This document shows, piece by piece, positions 49,052-58,088 of a stretch of 64,000 bases of DNA. The stretch covers positions 620,356 through 684,355 of the forward strand of contig JAJFKT010000026.1 in the NCBI GenBank assembly GCA_021773075.1, written 5' to 3'. Numbering within the stretch: the stretch's first letter is position 1; each line of letters begins with the position of its first letter. The position numbers and the translations under genes are program-made. The notes under the pieces were generated by a model. It did no database searches. It was not told the origin of the DNA and saw nothing but the letters and a program-made list of their open reading frames with translations. The DNA is from Woeseiaceae bacterium (GTDB lineage: Bacteria; Pseudomonadota; Gammaproteobacteria; Steroidobacterales; Woeseiaceae).

Positions 49052-50560
49052 GTGGCCAACGCCTACACTACAAGAAAACTCTCCGCACGATACCCGACCG
49101 ACCTTCCTGCCTGGAAAAAGCTGGCGGATCATCACAAGTCGGATATGCGCGACAGCAATCTGAACGATCTGTTCTCACGTGATAAGAAGCGTGTCGATAA
49201 GTTTAAGCTCGTCGCTGGCGACCTCAATCTCGACTACTCGAAGATCCACCTCAAGAATGCAACGCTCAAGTTGTTGTCCCAGCTCGCGAAGCAAGCGGAT
49301 GTTCCGGCGGCCATCGAGGCAATGTTTGCCGGCCAGAAGATCAATCAGACTGAGGAACGCGCGGTTCTACACGTCGCGTTGCGTGCGAAAATTGCGGACG
49401 GCGTAGCACACGATACGCTTGGCATTACCGAGGTCTGGGAGGTGCTTACCAAGATCGAATCATTCGTCGATGACGTTCAGTCTGGCACTATCAAAGGCAG
49501 TACCGGCAAAAGACTGACGGACATCGTCAATATCGGAATCGGTGGATCGGACCTTGGTCCGGTTATGGCGAGCCGTGCGCTGCGACCGTACTGGAAGGAG
49601 GGCATGCGCTTCCATGCCGTATCGAATGTCGACGGCACGCAGCTGGACGATCTCACTGCGGAACTGGATCCGGAAACGACCTTGTTCGTAATTTGTTCAA
49701 AGACGTTTACGACGCAGGAAACGATGACTAACGCGAATGCGGCTCGCGCCTGGGTAATCGAGCGGCTGGATGAGCTTGCGGTGCAATATCACTTCGTCGC
49801 TGCGTCGACGAATCACGAAGCGATGGACGCGTTCGGTATCCGTTCTGATTTTCGTTTCGGATTTTGGGATTGGGTCGGCGGCCGATATTCACTGTGGTCC
49901 GCCGTTGGGCTTTCACTGGCGCTGGTTGTGGGTATGGATGTTTTCAGAGCGGTCCTCGCCGGTGGACGACGCATGGACCAACATTTTCACCGCGCGCCGC
50001 TGGACGAGAATATGCCCGTGCTGCTGGCGATAATAGGTATCTGGTACAACAATTTCTTTGGCGCTCAGAGCCAGGCGATATTGCCGTATACCCATCGTCT
50101 GGACCGTTTCCCCGCCTACCTGCAGCAACTGCAAATGGAATCGAGCGGCAAGAGCGTGCGCATGGATGGCAAGCCGGTGCGTTGCGATACGGGCATGATC
50201 ATTTGGGGTGAGGCGGGCAATAATGCGCAGCATTCGTTTATGCAGTTGATGCATCAGGGCACACGGTTTGTACCGGTCGACTTTATCCTGTCATCGGCAT
50301 CTGACCTTGCCACTGCAAATTGCCGGGCGCAGGCGCAGGCACTCATGGAAGGCACGTCGGAAAAGGCGTTGGAGTCATACCGCGTTCATGCCGGCAATCG
50401 CCCTAGCAACACCATTCAATTCGAGACGCTGACTCCTGAAGTTCTTGGCCAACTCATAGCGCTATACGAACACAAGGTGTTCGTCGAGGGCGTTATCTGG
50501 GGAATCAATTCGTTCGATCAGTGGGGCGTTGAACTTGGCAAGAAGCTGGCGAATGCCTGA
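49052..50560 (+). CDS. pgi: Glucose-6-phosphate isomerase, short form
   Basis: Interconverts glucose-6-P and fructose-6-P, linking glycolysis to UDP-sugar supply. The 502-residue product starts at GTG. The conserved VNIGIGGSDLGPVMASRAL, GRYSLWSAVGLSLAL and the C-terminal signature GINSFDQWGVELGKKLA are present. It stops only three residues after that signature, whereas E. coli Pgi (549) goes on for about 35 more. All active-site motifs remain. It follows the sugar-nucleotide genes by 21 bases. Confidence 0.95.
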   Translation: MANAYTTRKLSARYPTDLPAWKKLADHHKSDMRDSNLNDLFSRDKKRVDKFKLVAGDLNLDYSKIHLKNATLKLLSQLAKQADVPAAIEAMFAGQKINQTEERAVLHVALRAKIADGVAHDTLGITEVWEVLTKIESFVDDVQSGTIKGSTGKRLTDIVNIGIGGSDLGPVMASRALRPYWKEGMRFHAVSNVDGTQLDDLTAELDPETTLFVICSKTFTTQETMTNANAARAWVIERLDELAVQYHFVAASTNHEAMDAFGIRSDFRFGFWDWVGGRYSLWSAVGLSLALVVGMDVFRAVLAGGRRMDQHFHRAPLDENMPVLLAIIGIWYNNFFGAQSQAILPYTHRLDRFPAYLQQLQMESSGKSVRMDGKPVRCDTGMIIWGEAGNNAQHSFMQLMHQGTRFVPVDFILSSASDLATANCRAQAQALMEGTSEKALESYRVHAGNRPSNTIQFETLTPEVLGQLIALYEHKVFVEGVIWGINSFDQWGVELGKKLANA

Positions 50561-50568
50561 GTTATCAT

Positions 50569-53500
50569 TTATAAATCAATGATATAACGCGCCTCTCTGC
50601 TTGAGCCGTTGGCGTGATTTACCAGCAGCCGGATAGTCCAGGATGTGGCGCTCGCCAATTGATCCGCTGGCACCAGTCCCAGCTGTCCCTCTACGACCTG
50701 ATCGACATTCGGTAATCCGACAGCTACCCAACTTTGCGGATTTTCCCCTTCACCAATCTCAAGCCTGCTCGACTCGAGCTGATCAGCATCCGCGAGTCCG
50801 GTCACCTCCACGACAGTTTGTCCGTCAATATCGAGGAGTCGAACCGACGTTATCGCTGCGTGAATAAAATACGCGGGATCGGCAGCCAACGCGGCCTTCG
50901 CATCCACAATGCCGAAGCCCGTAAAGCGATCGCGACCTGGCGTTTCTGCGTCCCGTGCAGACTGCTCGAGTAAACGCTTAAGTTCCGCGGGCTTTAAGCC
51001 CGGATTATTTGCCAGCACCAGCGACGCGATTCCGGTCACAATAGGCGCTGCAAACGAGGTGCCCGCCGAACGATAGTAGCGCCGGTCCTTGCCCAGAAAG
51101 GCATCCTCTTTTACATAGGAGGATTCGCCGCTGTTGTACATGAAGTCCGTCGCTCGCGCTCGAAGGCTAACGATATCTACACCCGGTGCGGCGACGTCCA
51201 CTGCTGCACCAATATTCGAAAATATCGCTCGTCTGTCGTCCGGTCCTGTGGCCGCGACCGTAAGAACTCTTTGCAGCGGAGCGTACTCTCCCTGACCAAT
51301 GTCTTCGGCACGATTGCCTGCTGCGTTGACCACCAATACGCCTTTGGACTCCGCGTAATCGACAGCGTCCTGCACAATTTTAGGAAAGCCGGGACCCGCG
51401 ACGCTGAGATTCAATATTTGCGCACCGTTGTCAGCTCCGTAGACGATTGCTTTTGCGACGTAGGTTGCGCGGGTACGGCCAAAATTATTCAGTGCCTTGA
51501 GAACCATGATCCTGGCGCTGCCATTGATTCCATCAATGCCAACATCATTACCCTGCGTGGCCGCGATGATTCCGGCGACGAAGGTGCCGTGACCATCGTG
51601 ATCCCAGGGCCGGTTATTCTCGCTGGTGAAATTCCATCCAATGACGTCGTCGACGAATCCGTTATTGTCGTCGTCAATTTTATTGTCGGGAATCTCGTCT
51701 TCGTTTCGCCACAGGTTATCCCAGGCAATGTCGCGGTGGTTCCAGTCAAGCCCGGTGTCGATGACACCGACGATGACGGGTTTTGCGAATTCGTCAAGAG
51801 TGGGTTCATCGCCGCTTAGGCCAACCTGTTGTAGTGCCCACTGATCACCAACAGACTTGACCGGTGACTGCTCGGCAGTGAGATAGCCGCCGCCTTCGGG
51901 CGGCAGCGCAGTGTCGCCACATTCGTTATTCGCCCAGTAGGTTTGTCCCTTGACGTAGTCAAGCGCGCTCCAGTCGAGATCAGCCGCTTCCGCTGCCCAA
52001 AACGTCTTGAAACTCCTGCCACCAAAGGAAAACTCGTCGGCTTTAAGGCCCGCGAGATACTCCTCTGACTCCTGGATAAGCGCGGGGACATCGAGAGGCG
52101 GCTGCTCGATGCCGCCATAGGGCACGTATTCCTGATAGACGCTATCGACCGGATTGTATTGGTATTTCAGGCCAATCGTGGGACCGCTCCGGAGTCCCTT
52201 CAGGTCGTAATCGAGGAAATACTGCCAATCATCTTCTTCAGTCTCTGGCTGTGCGTCCGGGAGGCGCACGCGGGCACCGAACTTAAGGCCACCATCTGTT
52301 TCGGCGCTCACATCTATTTGTAGTCTCAGCCGGGACGACAAACCAAGATCGGCATCAACCGCATTCTCTATTCTGGCGACACCTTCGTCATTGAAGAACG
52401 TTCTTGTGCTGCCGGCATCAAAGTCAGTGTCGTACTTCGGACCAACTGAAAATGGCAGGTCAAAGCCCGCTTTGGATTCGTAGCGGTACATGTCAACGCC
52501 AATGTCTGTTGGCGGTTTGCTTTCATCCGGTTTGTCGTACTCGAGGTGCAGTTCCACGCTCCAGCGATTAGTCAGATTGTATTCTGTTCGGTAGCCGAAT
52601 CCTGGAGCGTCGGCTTCTGCAGGCGGCTCTGCTGAATCGGCACTCGCCTGTGACGTGGCTGGTGGATTTGTACACTCTCGCCACTTCGTTTTAAGCTCCC
52701 GATTCTTTTCGTCGCGAGTCGTCAGGGCCGCTGCTGCGCTTGCTTCGTCGGCGGCGACATCCTGGGCGGACTGGCCGTCGCGACGCAGATAGTCCATGTA
52801 ATAACTGTTATCGGCTCGAGCTTTGTCCCGCTCGCGAATCAGTCCCAGCAAATCATCTTTTTGATCGTCCGTACAGAGGCTGAAATCGAATGCGTAATCC
52901 GGGGGAAAGGGGTATTTCTCGAATGGGTTCGGTGTAGATTCGGCCGTCGTTGCTACCGGAGCTGCTGGTGATTCAGCCGGTGTTACCGGCGCTTCAACGG
53001 GCGTCGAAGGAACTGTCGGGTATCCGAAAGAACCAAATGCCGCTCGATCCGCATCCGTCCGATTTGATGCAAATTTCTTGAAGTCCTCAAATACCTCCCG
53101 CGGATCGAAATGAAAAAATCCAACCGCCTGATCGGATAATCCGCCGGGCCCTGCGAATGCAGCGCCGAACATCAGGCCAGCGATGTAATGACGCTTGTCC
53201 TCTTCATGCGTGCCCGGATCATTCCTGATGCGCTGCACCAGTTCATCCAGCTTCAGGTAGGTATAGCCACCGAGCGGTGAGAAAGGATCGTAGGGCGTGA
53301 CCAGAGGTTCGACCGGGTCGTAGAGCCTGCTGACATCGTAGTCGTCAGCCTCGCTTTTCCATTTAAGGACCTCGCCATCCAGAGAGAAGTCCGGCTGCCC
53401 ATAATTCCAGGCGTCGGAAAACGTCCAATGCGGTAATTCGGCTCCAGGCGTGGCATCGCACTCGCTATTGCTCTCCACAGAGAAGTAGTACTCGCTCAAT

Positions 53501-53976
53501 GCCCGATTTACATCATTGAGCAACCACGAAGCCCCCACGTCCCTTCCGGTGTAGGTGTCATTCGTCACGATGTTGATAACGCCCGCCCTTGTGCCGGTGC
53601 CAAACAGCGTTCCCTGCGGTCCTTGTAAAACTTCGACTCGGTCGAGGAAGTTGCTGGGAATATCGCTAAACGAGCCGACACTCGCGCCCCCTACCGCCCG
53701 CCCATTCACCAACACGACGGCCGCGGACGGCTCTATACCCCGCAACGTCGCTGTCGCCGGCCGGCCAGTTTGGTCGCCTATGTTTACGCCAGGCACCAAA
53801 TGCAGGAAATCTTCAAGGGAGCGCTGATTTTGCGGCAGGTCATTGATCATCTCTGCCGATACGACCTGCACCGACAGCGGTGTTTCTTGTAGCGTATCCG
53901 CTGGTTCCCTCGAGCTGGAGTCAGCGAAAACCAGCAGTAGCAGTGGCGCGTTTATCCACGCGTTCTTATTGGACAT
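50569..53976 (-). CDS. TonB-receptor plug domain fused to S8 subtilisin-like protease
   Basis: A probable outer-membrane or surface protease of 1135 residues. The ATG at 53976 is preceded by AGGGAG at 8 bases; an earlier start adds 22 residues. Parts in order: a weak leader (1-20); a TonB-dependent receptor plug (about 31-150, RSLEDFLHLVPGVNIGD, RVEVLQGPQGTLFGTG); a 300-residue unassigned region with a Pro/Ala/Thr linker; a strand-rich, barrel-like part (about 460-615); an S8 protease (about 705-1030) with D740 (GVIDTGLDWNH), H796 (HDGHGTFVAG), oxyanion N888 and S974 (AGTSFAAPIV); and an ending domain (1035-1135). No full receptor barrel or TonB box is evident. It diverges from another S8 gene. 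Confidence 0.9.
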   Translation of the reverse strand: MSNKNAWINAPLLLLVFADSSSREPADTLQETPLSVQVVSAEMINDLPQNQRSLEDFLHLVPGVNIGDQTGRPATATLRGIEPSAAVVLVNGRAVGGASVGSFSDIPSNFLDRVEVLQGPQGTLFGTGTRAGVINIVTNDTYTGRDVGASWLLNDVNRALSEYYFSVESNSECDATPGAELPHWTFSDAWNYGQPDFSLDGEVLKWKSEADDYDVSRLYDPVEPLVTPYDPFSPLGGYTYLKLDELVQRIRNDPGTHEEDKRHYIAGLMFGAAFAGPGGLSDQAVGFFHFDPREVFEDFKKFASNRTDADRAAFGSFGYPTVPSTPVEAPVTPAESPAAPVATTAESTPNPFEKYPFPPDYAFDFSLCTDDQKDDLLGLIRERDKARADNSYYMDYLRRDGQSAQDVAADEASAAAALTTRDEKNRELKTKWRECTNPPATSQASADSAEPPAEADAPGFGYRTEYNLTNRWSVELHLEYDKPDESKPPTDIGVDMYRYESKAGFDLPFSVGPKYDTDFDAGSTRTFFNDEGVARIENAVDADLGLSSRLRLQIDVSAETDGGLKFGARVRLPDAQPETEEDDWQYFLDYDLKGLRSGPTIGLKYQYNPVDSVYQEYVPYGGIEQPPLDVPALIQESEEYLAGLKADEFSFGGRSFKTFWAAEAADLDWSALDYVKGQTYWANNECGDTALPPEGGGYLTAEQSPVKSVGDQWALQQVGLSGDEPTLDEFAKPVIVGVIDTGLDWNHRDIAWDNLWRNEDEIPDNKIDDDNNGFVDDVIGWNFTSENNRPWDHDGHGTFVAGIIAATQGNDVGIDGINGSARIMVLKALNNFGRTRATYVAKAIVYGADNGAQILNLSVAGPGFPKIVQDAVDYAESKGVLVVNAAGNRAEDIGQGEYAPLQRVLTVAATGPDDRRAIFSNIGAAVDVAAPGVDIVSLRARATDFMYNSGESSYVKEDAFLGKDRRYYRSAGTSFAAPIVTGIASLVLANNPGLKPAELKRLLEQSARDAETPGRDRFTGFGIVDAKAALAADPAYFIHAAITSVRLLDIDGQTVVEVTGLADADQLESSRLEIGEGENPQSWVAVGLPNVDQVVEGQLGLVPADQLASATSWTIRLLVNHANGSSREARYIIDL

Positions 53977-54020
53977 TCTTATAACTCCCTGAGCCATTCG
54001 ATGGAGCCGCGAGTCTGGGC

Positions 54021-54026
54021 TATAAT
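54021..54026 (+). promoter_or_regulatory. Candidate -10 element between the divergent protease genes
   Basis: A consensus TATAAT sits 34 bases before the ATG of the forward S8 gene in the 83-base divergent spacer. The -35 region is not convincing. It is the only promoter-like element I see for either protease gene. Confidence 0.4.
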
Positions 54027-54059
54027 ATTGCCATAAAAACAAGAAGTCAGGATTTTCCT

Positions 54060-56162
54060 ATGTCGGTGTTAGTGAAAATCAGCGTATTGACCACTGCCAC
54101 AGCCTTGCTTGTGGCCACCGGCACGGCGCATGCAGAGGTGGATCCGGACTATTCCTATTCGGGCTTCGATCTTTTTCCGACCAGTCGCACATCGATATGC
54201 CTGAACGGCAATTGCTCCAATCCTTACATCTACGCTGCGACACAAGACCACGACTGCAACAAGGCGGGGACGGCGACCCCGGTGCCGCTATTCGGAAAGT
54301 CCGACCCGCTATTTGACCTCTTATTCGACCTTGACCCGATGGACGAGTCGCAGTGGCAATTCAGGACTCCCGATATTCCGTCTGAAGACGATGAACCTGA
54401 GGTTGAAGACCGACAGGGATTGATTTTCCCGTCGGAAGATCTGGGGCTCGGAAGTTTCCCGATGAACGGCTCGCCCTACACAGAAAACGGTGCTGACCAG
54501 GATCCGATGAAATTCACATTTGGAGAGTCTGCGTCGTTCGGCAACATCGAGTTTGGAGTTGGCTATTCGAACAATCACCTGTTGAATAGCGAGCGACTCG
54601 GCAGCTATAACGTCGAAACACCGCTTGGTGGGTTCCCTGCCGAATTGCAGGACTATTCGATCAACCAGATGACATTTCAGGGAACGATGTTCTCGACGAT
54701 CATGGTGGACGAATGGCATGTAGGAGATGTAATTCTCGCGTTGGAAAAAGCAGGAATTTCTGACTACCAATACGACGTCTGCCGCAAAGTACTCATCCCA
54801 ACAGACCCAAACTATAGGCGCAGCGGCCGCCACGGCGGTAATTCCTGGGGCGAGCAGGAAGATGACCAGTGGGCGATCAAGCGGGTCGGCTTCACCGATG
54901 ACGACAGCTCAGCGTGGAACCTCGTGCCTGACAACGCGGCGTCCGTCGTCGTAGCTGTTATCGACACGGGGCTTGACTGGCATCATCTCGACATCAATGC
55001 CGAAAACATCTGGCGAAATCCGGCCGAAATTCCTGACAACGGAATTGACGATGACAACAACGGCTACGTCGACGATATCATTGGCTGGGATTTTTTGGCG
55101 AACAGTAACAAGCCCTGGGACTTCGATGGGCATGGGACCGTCGTTACGGGGATCATCGCCGCCGCGCATAACGATGTTGGAATCGCGGGGATAAACCCGC
55201 GCGTGAAAATCATGGTGCTGAAGGCGGTTAACAATTTCGGTACGACGCGTGCGTCGTTTCTTGCTAACGCAATTGTCTACGCCGTCGACAACGGTGCACA
55301 GGTCATCAATATCAGTGTTGGTGGACCGCATGAAAGTCGCATAGAACGAGCAGCGATTGAATACGCGCATCAGGCAGGTGTTCTTATCGTTGCAGCTGCC
55401 GGCAACGAAGGCATAGAACTCGACGATTTCGGTCCGGGTGGAAACGACAAAGTACTGACCGTTGGTGCGACCTTTGTTGATGATCGCGCGGCTGCATTCT
55501 CAAACTTCGGCAACAAAGTTGATTTGGTCGCACCTGGCGTGGATGTGTTGAGTTTGCGGGCGCGGTATACAGACGCCAACTTCAGACCGGATGCAGACGA
55601 GGGCGGTGAGTACGCGGTGGGCGATAACTACGTTGGCACTGACAAGCGCTACTTGCATGTCAGTGGAACGTCATTCTCGACGCCAATTGTTGCAGGCATA
55701 GCGTCGTTGATGCTGAGCAAGAATCCGGCGCTTACCGCCGACGAGGTAAGGCGCGTTCTATTGCAAACGGCAACGGACGTCGAGTTTCCGGGCAAGGACA
55801 AATACACCGGCCACGGCATGGTCAATGCACAAGTCGCATTAGGGGTCGAACCGGACTTTTCCGTAACCGCTAAAATTACGAAGGTTGAGGCCCTGCCGGC
55901 TGACGCACCGCAGTTTGTTCGTGTCACGGGCACAATTGATGCCACAGGATTCAAGCGTGCCTGGATGCAGATCGGTGCAGGTGAGAACCCGGGCGGCTGG
56001 CGTTACGTCGGGCCGAAACGCAAATACCCGATTCACAACGGCGAACTGGGAACGATTCCGATTCGGCAATTTTCGGGAAGCGATCTCTGGCAGGTTGTTA
56101 TCAATGTAGAACACAAAAATGGTGTGGTGAAAAAAGCAGTGCTGCCGATAACGCTGCACTAG
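54060..56162 (+). CDS. Secreted S8 subtilisin-like serine protease
   Basis: A 700-residue exported protease. It has a signal peptide (1-25, ending TAHA-E), an N-terminal region without known motifs (26-260) containing five or six cysteines, an S8 domain (about 265-590) with D302 (VIDTGLDWHH), H358 (FDGHGTVVTG), N449 (AAAGNEG) and S538 (SGTSFSTPIVAG), and a C-terminal domain (about 605-700) shared with the plug-S8 fusion. A calcium-type insert DDDNNGYVDDIIGWDF follows the catalytic Asp. It heads a tight run with the M48 gene (15-base gap). Confidence 0.94.
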   Translation: MSVLVKISVLTTATALLVATGTAHAEVDPDYSYSGFDLFPTSRTSICLNGNCSNPYIYAATQDHDCNKAGTATPVPLFGKSDPLFDLLFDLDPMDESQWQFRTPDIPSEDDEPEVEDRQGLIFPSEDLGLGSFPMNGSPYTENGADQDPMKFTFGESASFGNIEFGVGYSNNHLLNSERLGSYNVETPLGGFPAELQDYSINQMTFQGTMFSTIMVDEWHVGDVILALEKAGISDYQYDVCRKVLIPTDPNYRRSGRHGGNSWGEQEDDQWAIKRVGFTDDDSSAWNLVPDNAASVVVAVIDTGLDWHHLDINAENIWRNPAEIPDNGIDDDNNGYVDDIIGWDFLANSNKPWDFDGHGTVVTGIIAAAHNDVGIAGINPRVKIMVLKAVNNFGTTRASFLANAIVYAVDNGAQVINISVGGPHESRIERAAIEYAHQAGVLIVAAAGNEGIELDDFGPGGNDKVLTVGATFVDDRAAAFSNFGNKVDLVAPGVDVLSLRARYTDANFRPDADEGGEYAVGDNYVGTDKRYLHVSGTSFSTPIVAGIASLMLSKNPALTADEVRRVLLQTATDVEFPGKDKYTGHGMVNAQVALGVEPDFSVTAKITKVEALPADAPQFVRVTGTIDATGFKRAWMQIGAGENPGGWRYVGPKRKYPIHNGELGTIPIRQFSGSDLWQVVINVEHKNGVVKKAVLPITLH

Positions 56163-56176
56163 TGGGGGGTGGAACG

Positions 56177-57382
56177 ATGAAATTGCCTGTTGCTGTTCTT
56201 GTTGTATTTGTCTTGTTGTTTTCACAGACTGCGGCAGCTGCCAAGGTGAAGCCCGCATACGATTCGCCGAAATTGCCGGAGCTGGAGGACGAAGCGAGTC
56301 TTTGGGAGCGCGCAAGCAGCCATGAAAATCGACTTCGAAATGCAGGTACGATTTTTCACGACCGGCACATGGAGGAGTACATCGAGTCGGTCGCCGCCCG
56401 AATGTTGGGAGACTCAATTGATCATCTGGGTATTTCTATCGACTTCGTACTGGTGCGCGAGCCGACTCTTAGTGCCTGGGCGTATCCCTACGGGACGATT
56501 GGTTTGCACACGGGACTGCTTGTTCGCATGGACAATGAGGCCGAGTTCGGCGCTATCCTAGCGCACGAGATATCTCATTTTCTGCAGCGGCATACGTACC
56601 GCGAAATGCTGGACGGCGGTAAGCAGTCGAAGGTGGGCAAGGGGCTCGGTTTCCTGGCCAGCCTGGCTTTGGCCAAGGAAACTGGCACGTTCGATAAGGG
56701 CGTGATGGATTTCACGGGCAATCTTTGGGAAAACCTCTCAACAAGTGGTTACTCGAAGAAAAATGAGTACATCGCGGACGAAGAAGGCCTGCAGTTGATG
56801 TCGCGTGCGAACTTACCGATCGATGCTGCTATTCCCGCGTTTCTGGCGCTGGGCGAAAACAGTGCTTATGGCGCCGGCGATCCGAGGAAAATGTGGAGCA
56901 GCCATCCGAGACTCGAAGATCGCATCAAGAATCTCAAGAAGGAAATCAAACGCGCAAAAAGAAAACGGGATTTCACTGCCGCCGCCGCGCCGGATCCTCT
57001 GGACTATTTTCGTGGCATTGCCCCGGCGCTTATCATGAACGCACGCCTGGATATTGGCGAGCGACAGTTTGATCGGGCACGAGAGGCACTCAGCAAATAT
57101 CTTATGGTTCGCCCGGATGACCCGGAAGCGCACTACTTAATCGGCGAAACTTACCGCAGGGCCAACCCACAGGGCCCTGACTTTAGCGCCAGCCAGGCGG
57201 CATACCTCGAGGCGCTTGGGCATGATTCTGCATTTGCTGCGGCGTTGAAAGAAATTGGAATGGCGCATCGATTGCAAGGACAGAATGCCGAAGCGCGAAA
57301 AGCATTTGAGCAATATTTAATCTATGCCGGGAACGCACCGGATGCCGGTATTATTCGCGCCTACCTGGAGGGCTTGCAATGA
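56177..57382 (+). CDS. Periplasmic M48 metalloprotease with TPR-like C-terminus (BepA/YcaL-like)
   Basis: A zinc protease likely acting on misassembled envelope proteins. The ATG at 56177 follows a strong GGGGGG-rich ribosome site and gives 401 residues. It has a signal peptide (1-21, QTAAAA), a Peptidase_M48 domain (about 60-250) with HEISH (H130, E131, H134) and third ligand E197 (NEYIAD), and TPR-like helices (about 275-395), the BepA layout. No transmembrane helix follows the leader. It is coupled to the next gene by an ATGA overlap. Confidence 0.92.
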   Translation: MKLPVAVLVVFVLLFSQTAAAAKVKPAYDSPKLPELEDEASLWERASSHENRLRNAGTIFHDRHMEEYIESVAARMLGDSIDHLGISIDFVLVREPTLSAWAYPYGTIGLHTGLLVRMDNEAEFGAILAHEISHFLQRHTYREMLDGGKQSKVGKGLGFLASLALAKETGTFDKGVMDFTGNLWENLSTSGYSKKNEYIADEEGLQLMSRANLPIDAAIPAFLALGENSAYGAGDPRKMWSSHPRLEDRIKNLKKEIKRAKRKRDFTAAAAPDPLDYFRGIAPALIMNARLDIGERQFDRAREALSKYLMVRPDDPEAHYLIGETYRRANPQGPDFSASQAAYLEALGHDSAFAAALKEIGMAHRLQGQNAEARKAFEQYLIYAGNAPDAGIIRAYLEGLQ

Positions 57383-58059
57383 CCCGACGGATTGCAGTCG
57401 CCACGTGCTTTTGTCTTCTATTTGCAGGAACGACGCTGGCGGCGAAAAAAGACGACGCCTATCTGATTAATAAGCGTGACTTCAAGAAGTCCTTCAAGGT
57501 GATCGCATTGGCTCCGGTCGATGCCGCGCCGTATCTTGAAATGCCGGATTCCGTCGCTGCGATCATTGAGCAAGAGGTGACGGCACGACTGCAAAAGCGC
57601 GGTTTCACGGTGATTCCAAGCACCGTGCTGGCGACGATCCGGAAGAATATGGAGGCGCAGGTCGGTGGCGTGACGGACACGGAATACGCAAAGGCGCGTG
57701 CAGTGCGTGAGCATTCGTTGCGCGAAGTCTGGTTTCAGCAGCAATTCGATGCGCTTGCGACGATCCGTATTTCGGTCACGCAAGTGCCTATGGAAAGTGA
57801 TCGTGTTGAGTGGGACGGCGTGAAACAAAAAGTTGTCTACGAAGGTCGCGGCAAGAAATACAGTGCGAGTATTTCTGTGAGCTCTGTCTCCGTTGGAATC
57901 TACGATTCAACGAACAAACCCGTGTATTTGTATTACGGAGGACTCGAGCCACTGATGTACCGCGACGGAGAACAGCTTCAACCTTTGACTGCGGACAGGT
58001 TCTTTCTCGATGAAAAGACGATAAGAAAGGCGGCGCAATTAGCGGTTTCCCCCTTGTAG
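57379..58059 (+). CDS. Exported protein of unknown function
   Basis: The 226-residue product has a signal peptide (1-21, ending TTLAA-KK) and no lipobox at the cleavage site. The first half (IALAPVDAAPYLEM, IIEQEVTARLQKRGFTVIP) resembles the alpha/beta fold of envelope proteins that start with a strand, helix and ageing-type 'RGF' strand, such as the TolB-N/GNA1162 style, but I cannot assign it. The second half is strand-rich. Overlap with the M48 gene suggests they act together. Confidence 0.85.
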   Translation: MTRRIAVATCFCLLFAGTTLAAKKDDAYLINKRDFKKSFKVIALAPVDAAPYLEMPDSVAAIIEQEVTARLQKRGFTVIPSTVLATIRKNMEAQVGGVTDTEYAKARAVREHSLREVWFQQQFDALATIRISVTQVPMESDRVEWDGVKQKVVYEGRGKKYSASISVSSVSVGIYDSTNKPVYLYYGGLEPLMYRDGEQLQPLTADRFFLDEKTIRKAAQLAVSPL

Positions 58060-58088
58060 GCATCCGTCACGCGGGCGACAATCCGCGC

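Noticed and set aside
50540-50600. A frameshift that would restore the Pgi tail
   Set aside because: Another frame gives MPELSFINQ then stops; the resemblance to the Pgi tail (LPEL) is too short to support a frameshift.
50569-53976. The plug-S8 fusion as an assembly chimera
   Set aside because: The frame is continuous, codon use looks like the neighbours, and the protease half has a matching paralogue next door. Not fully excluded without reads.
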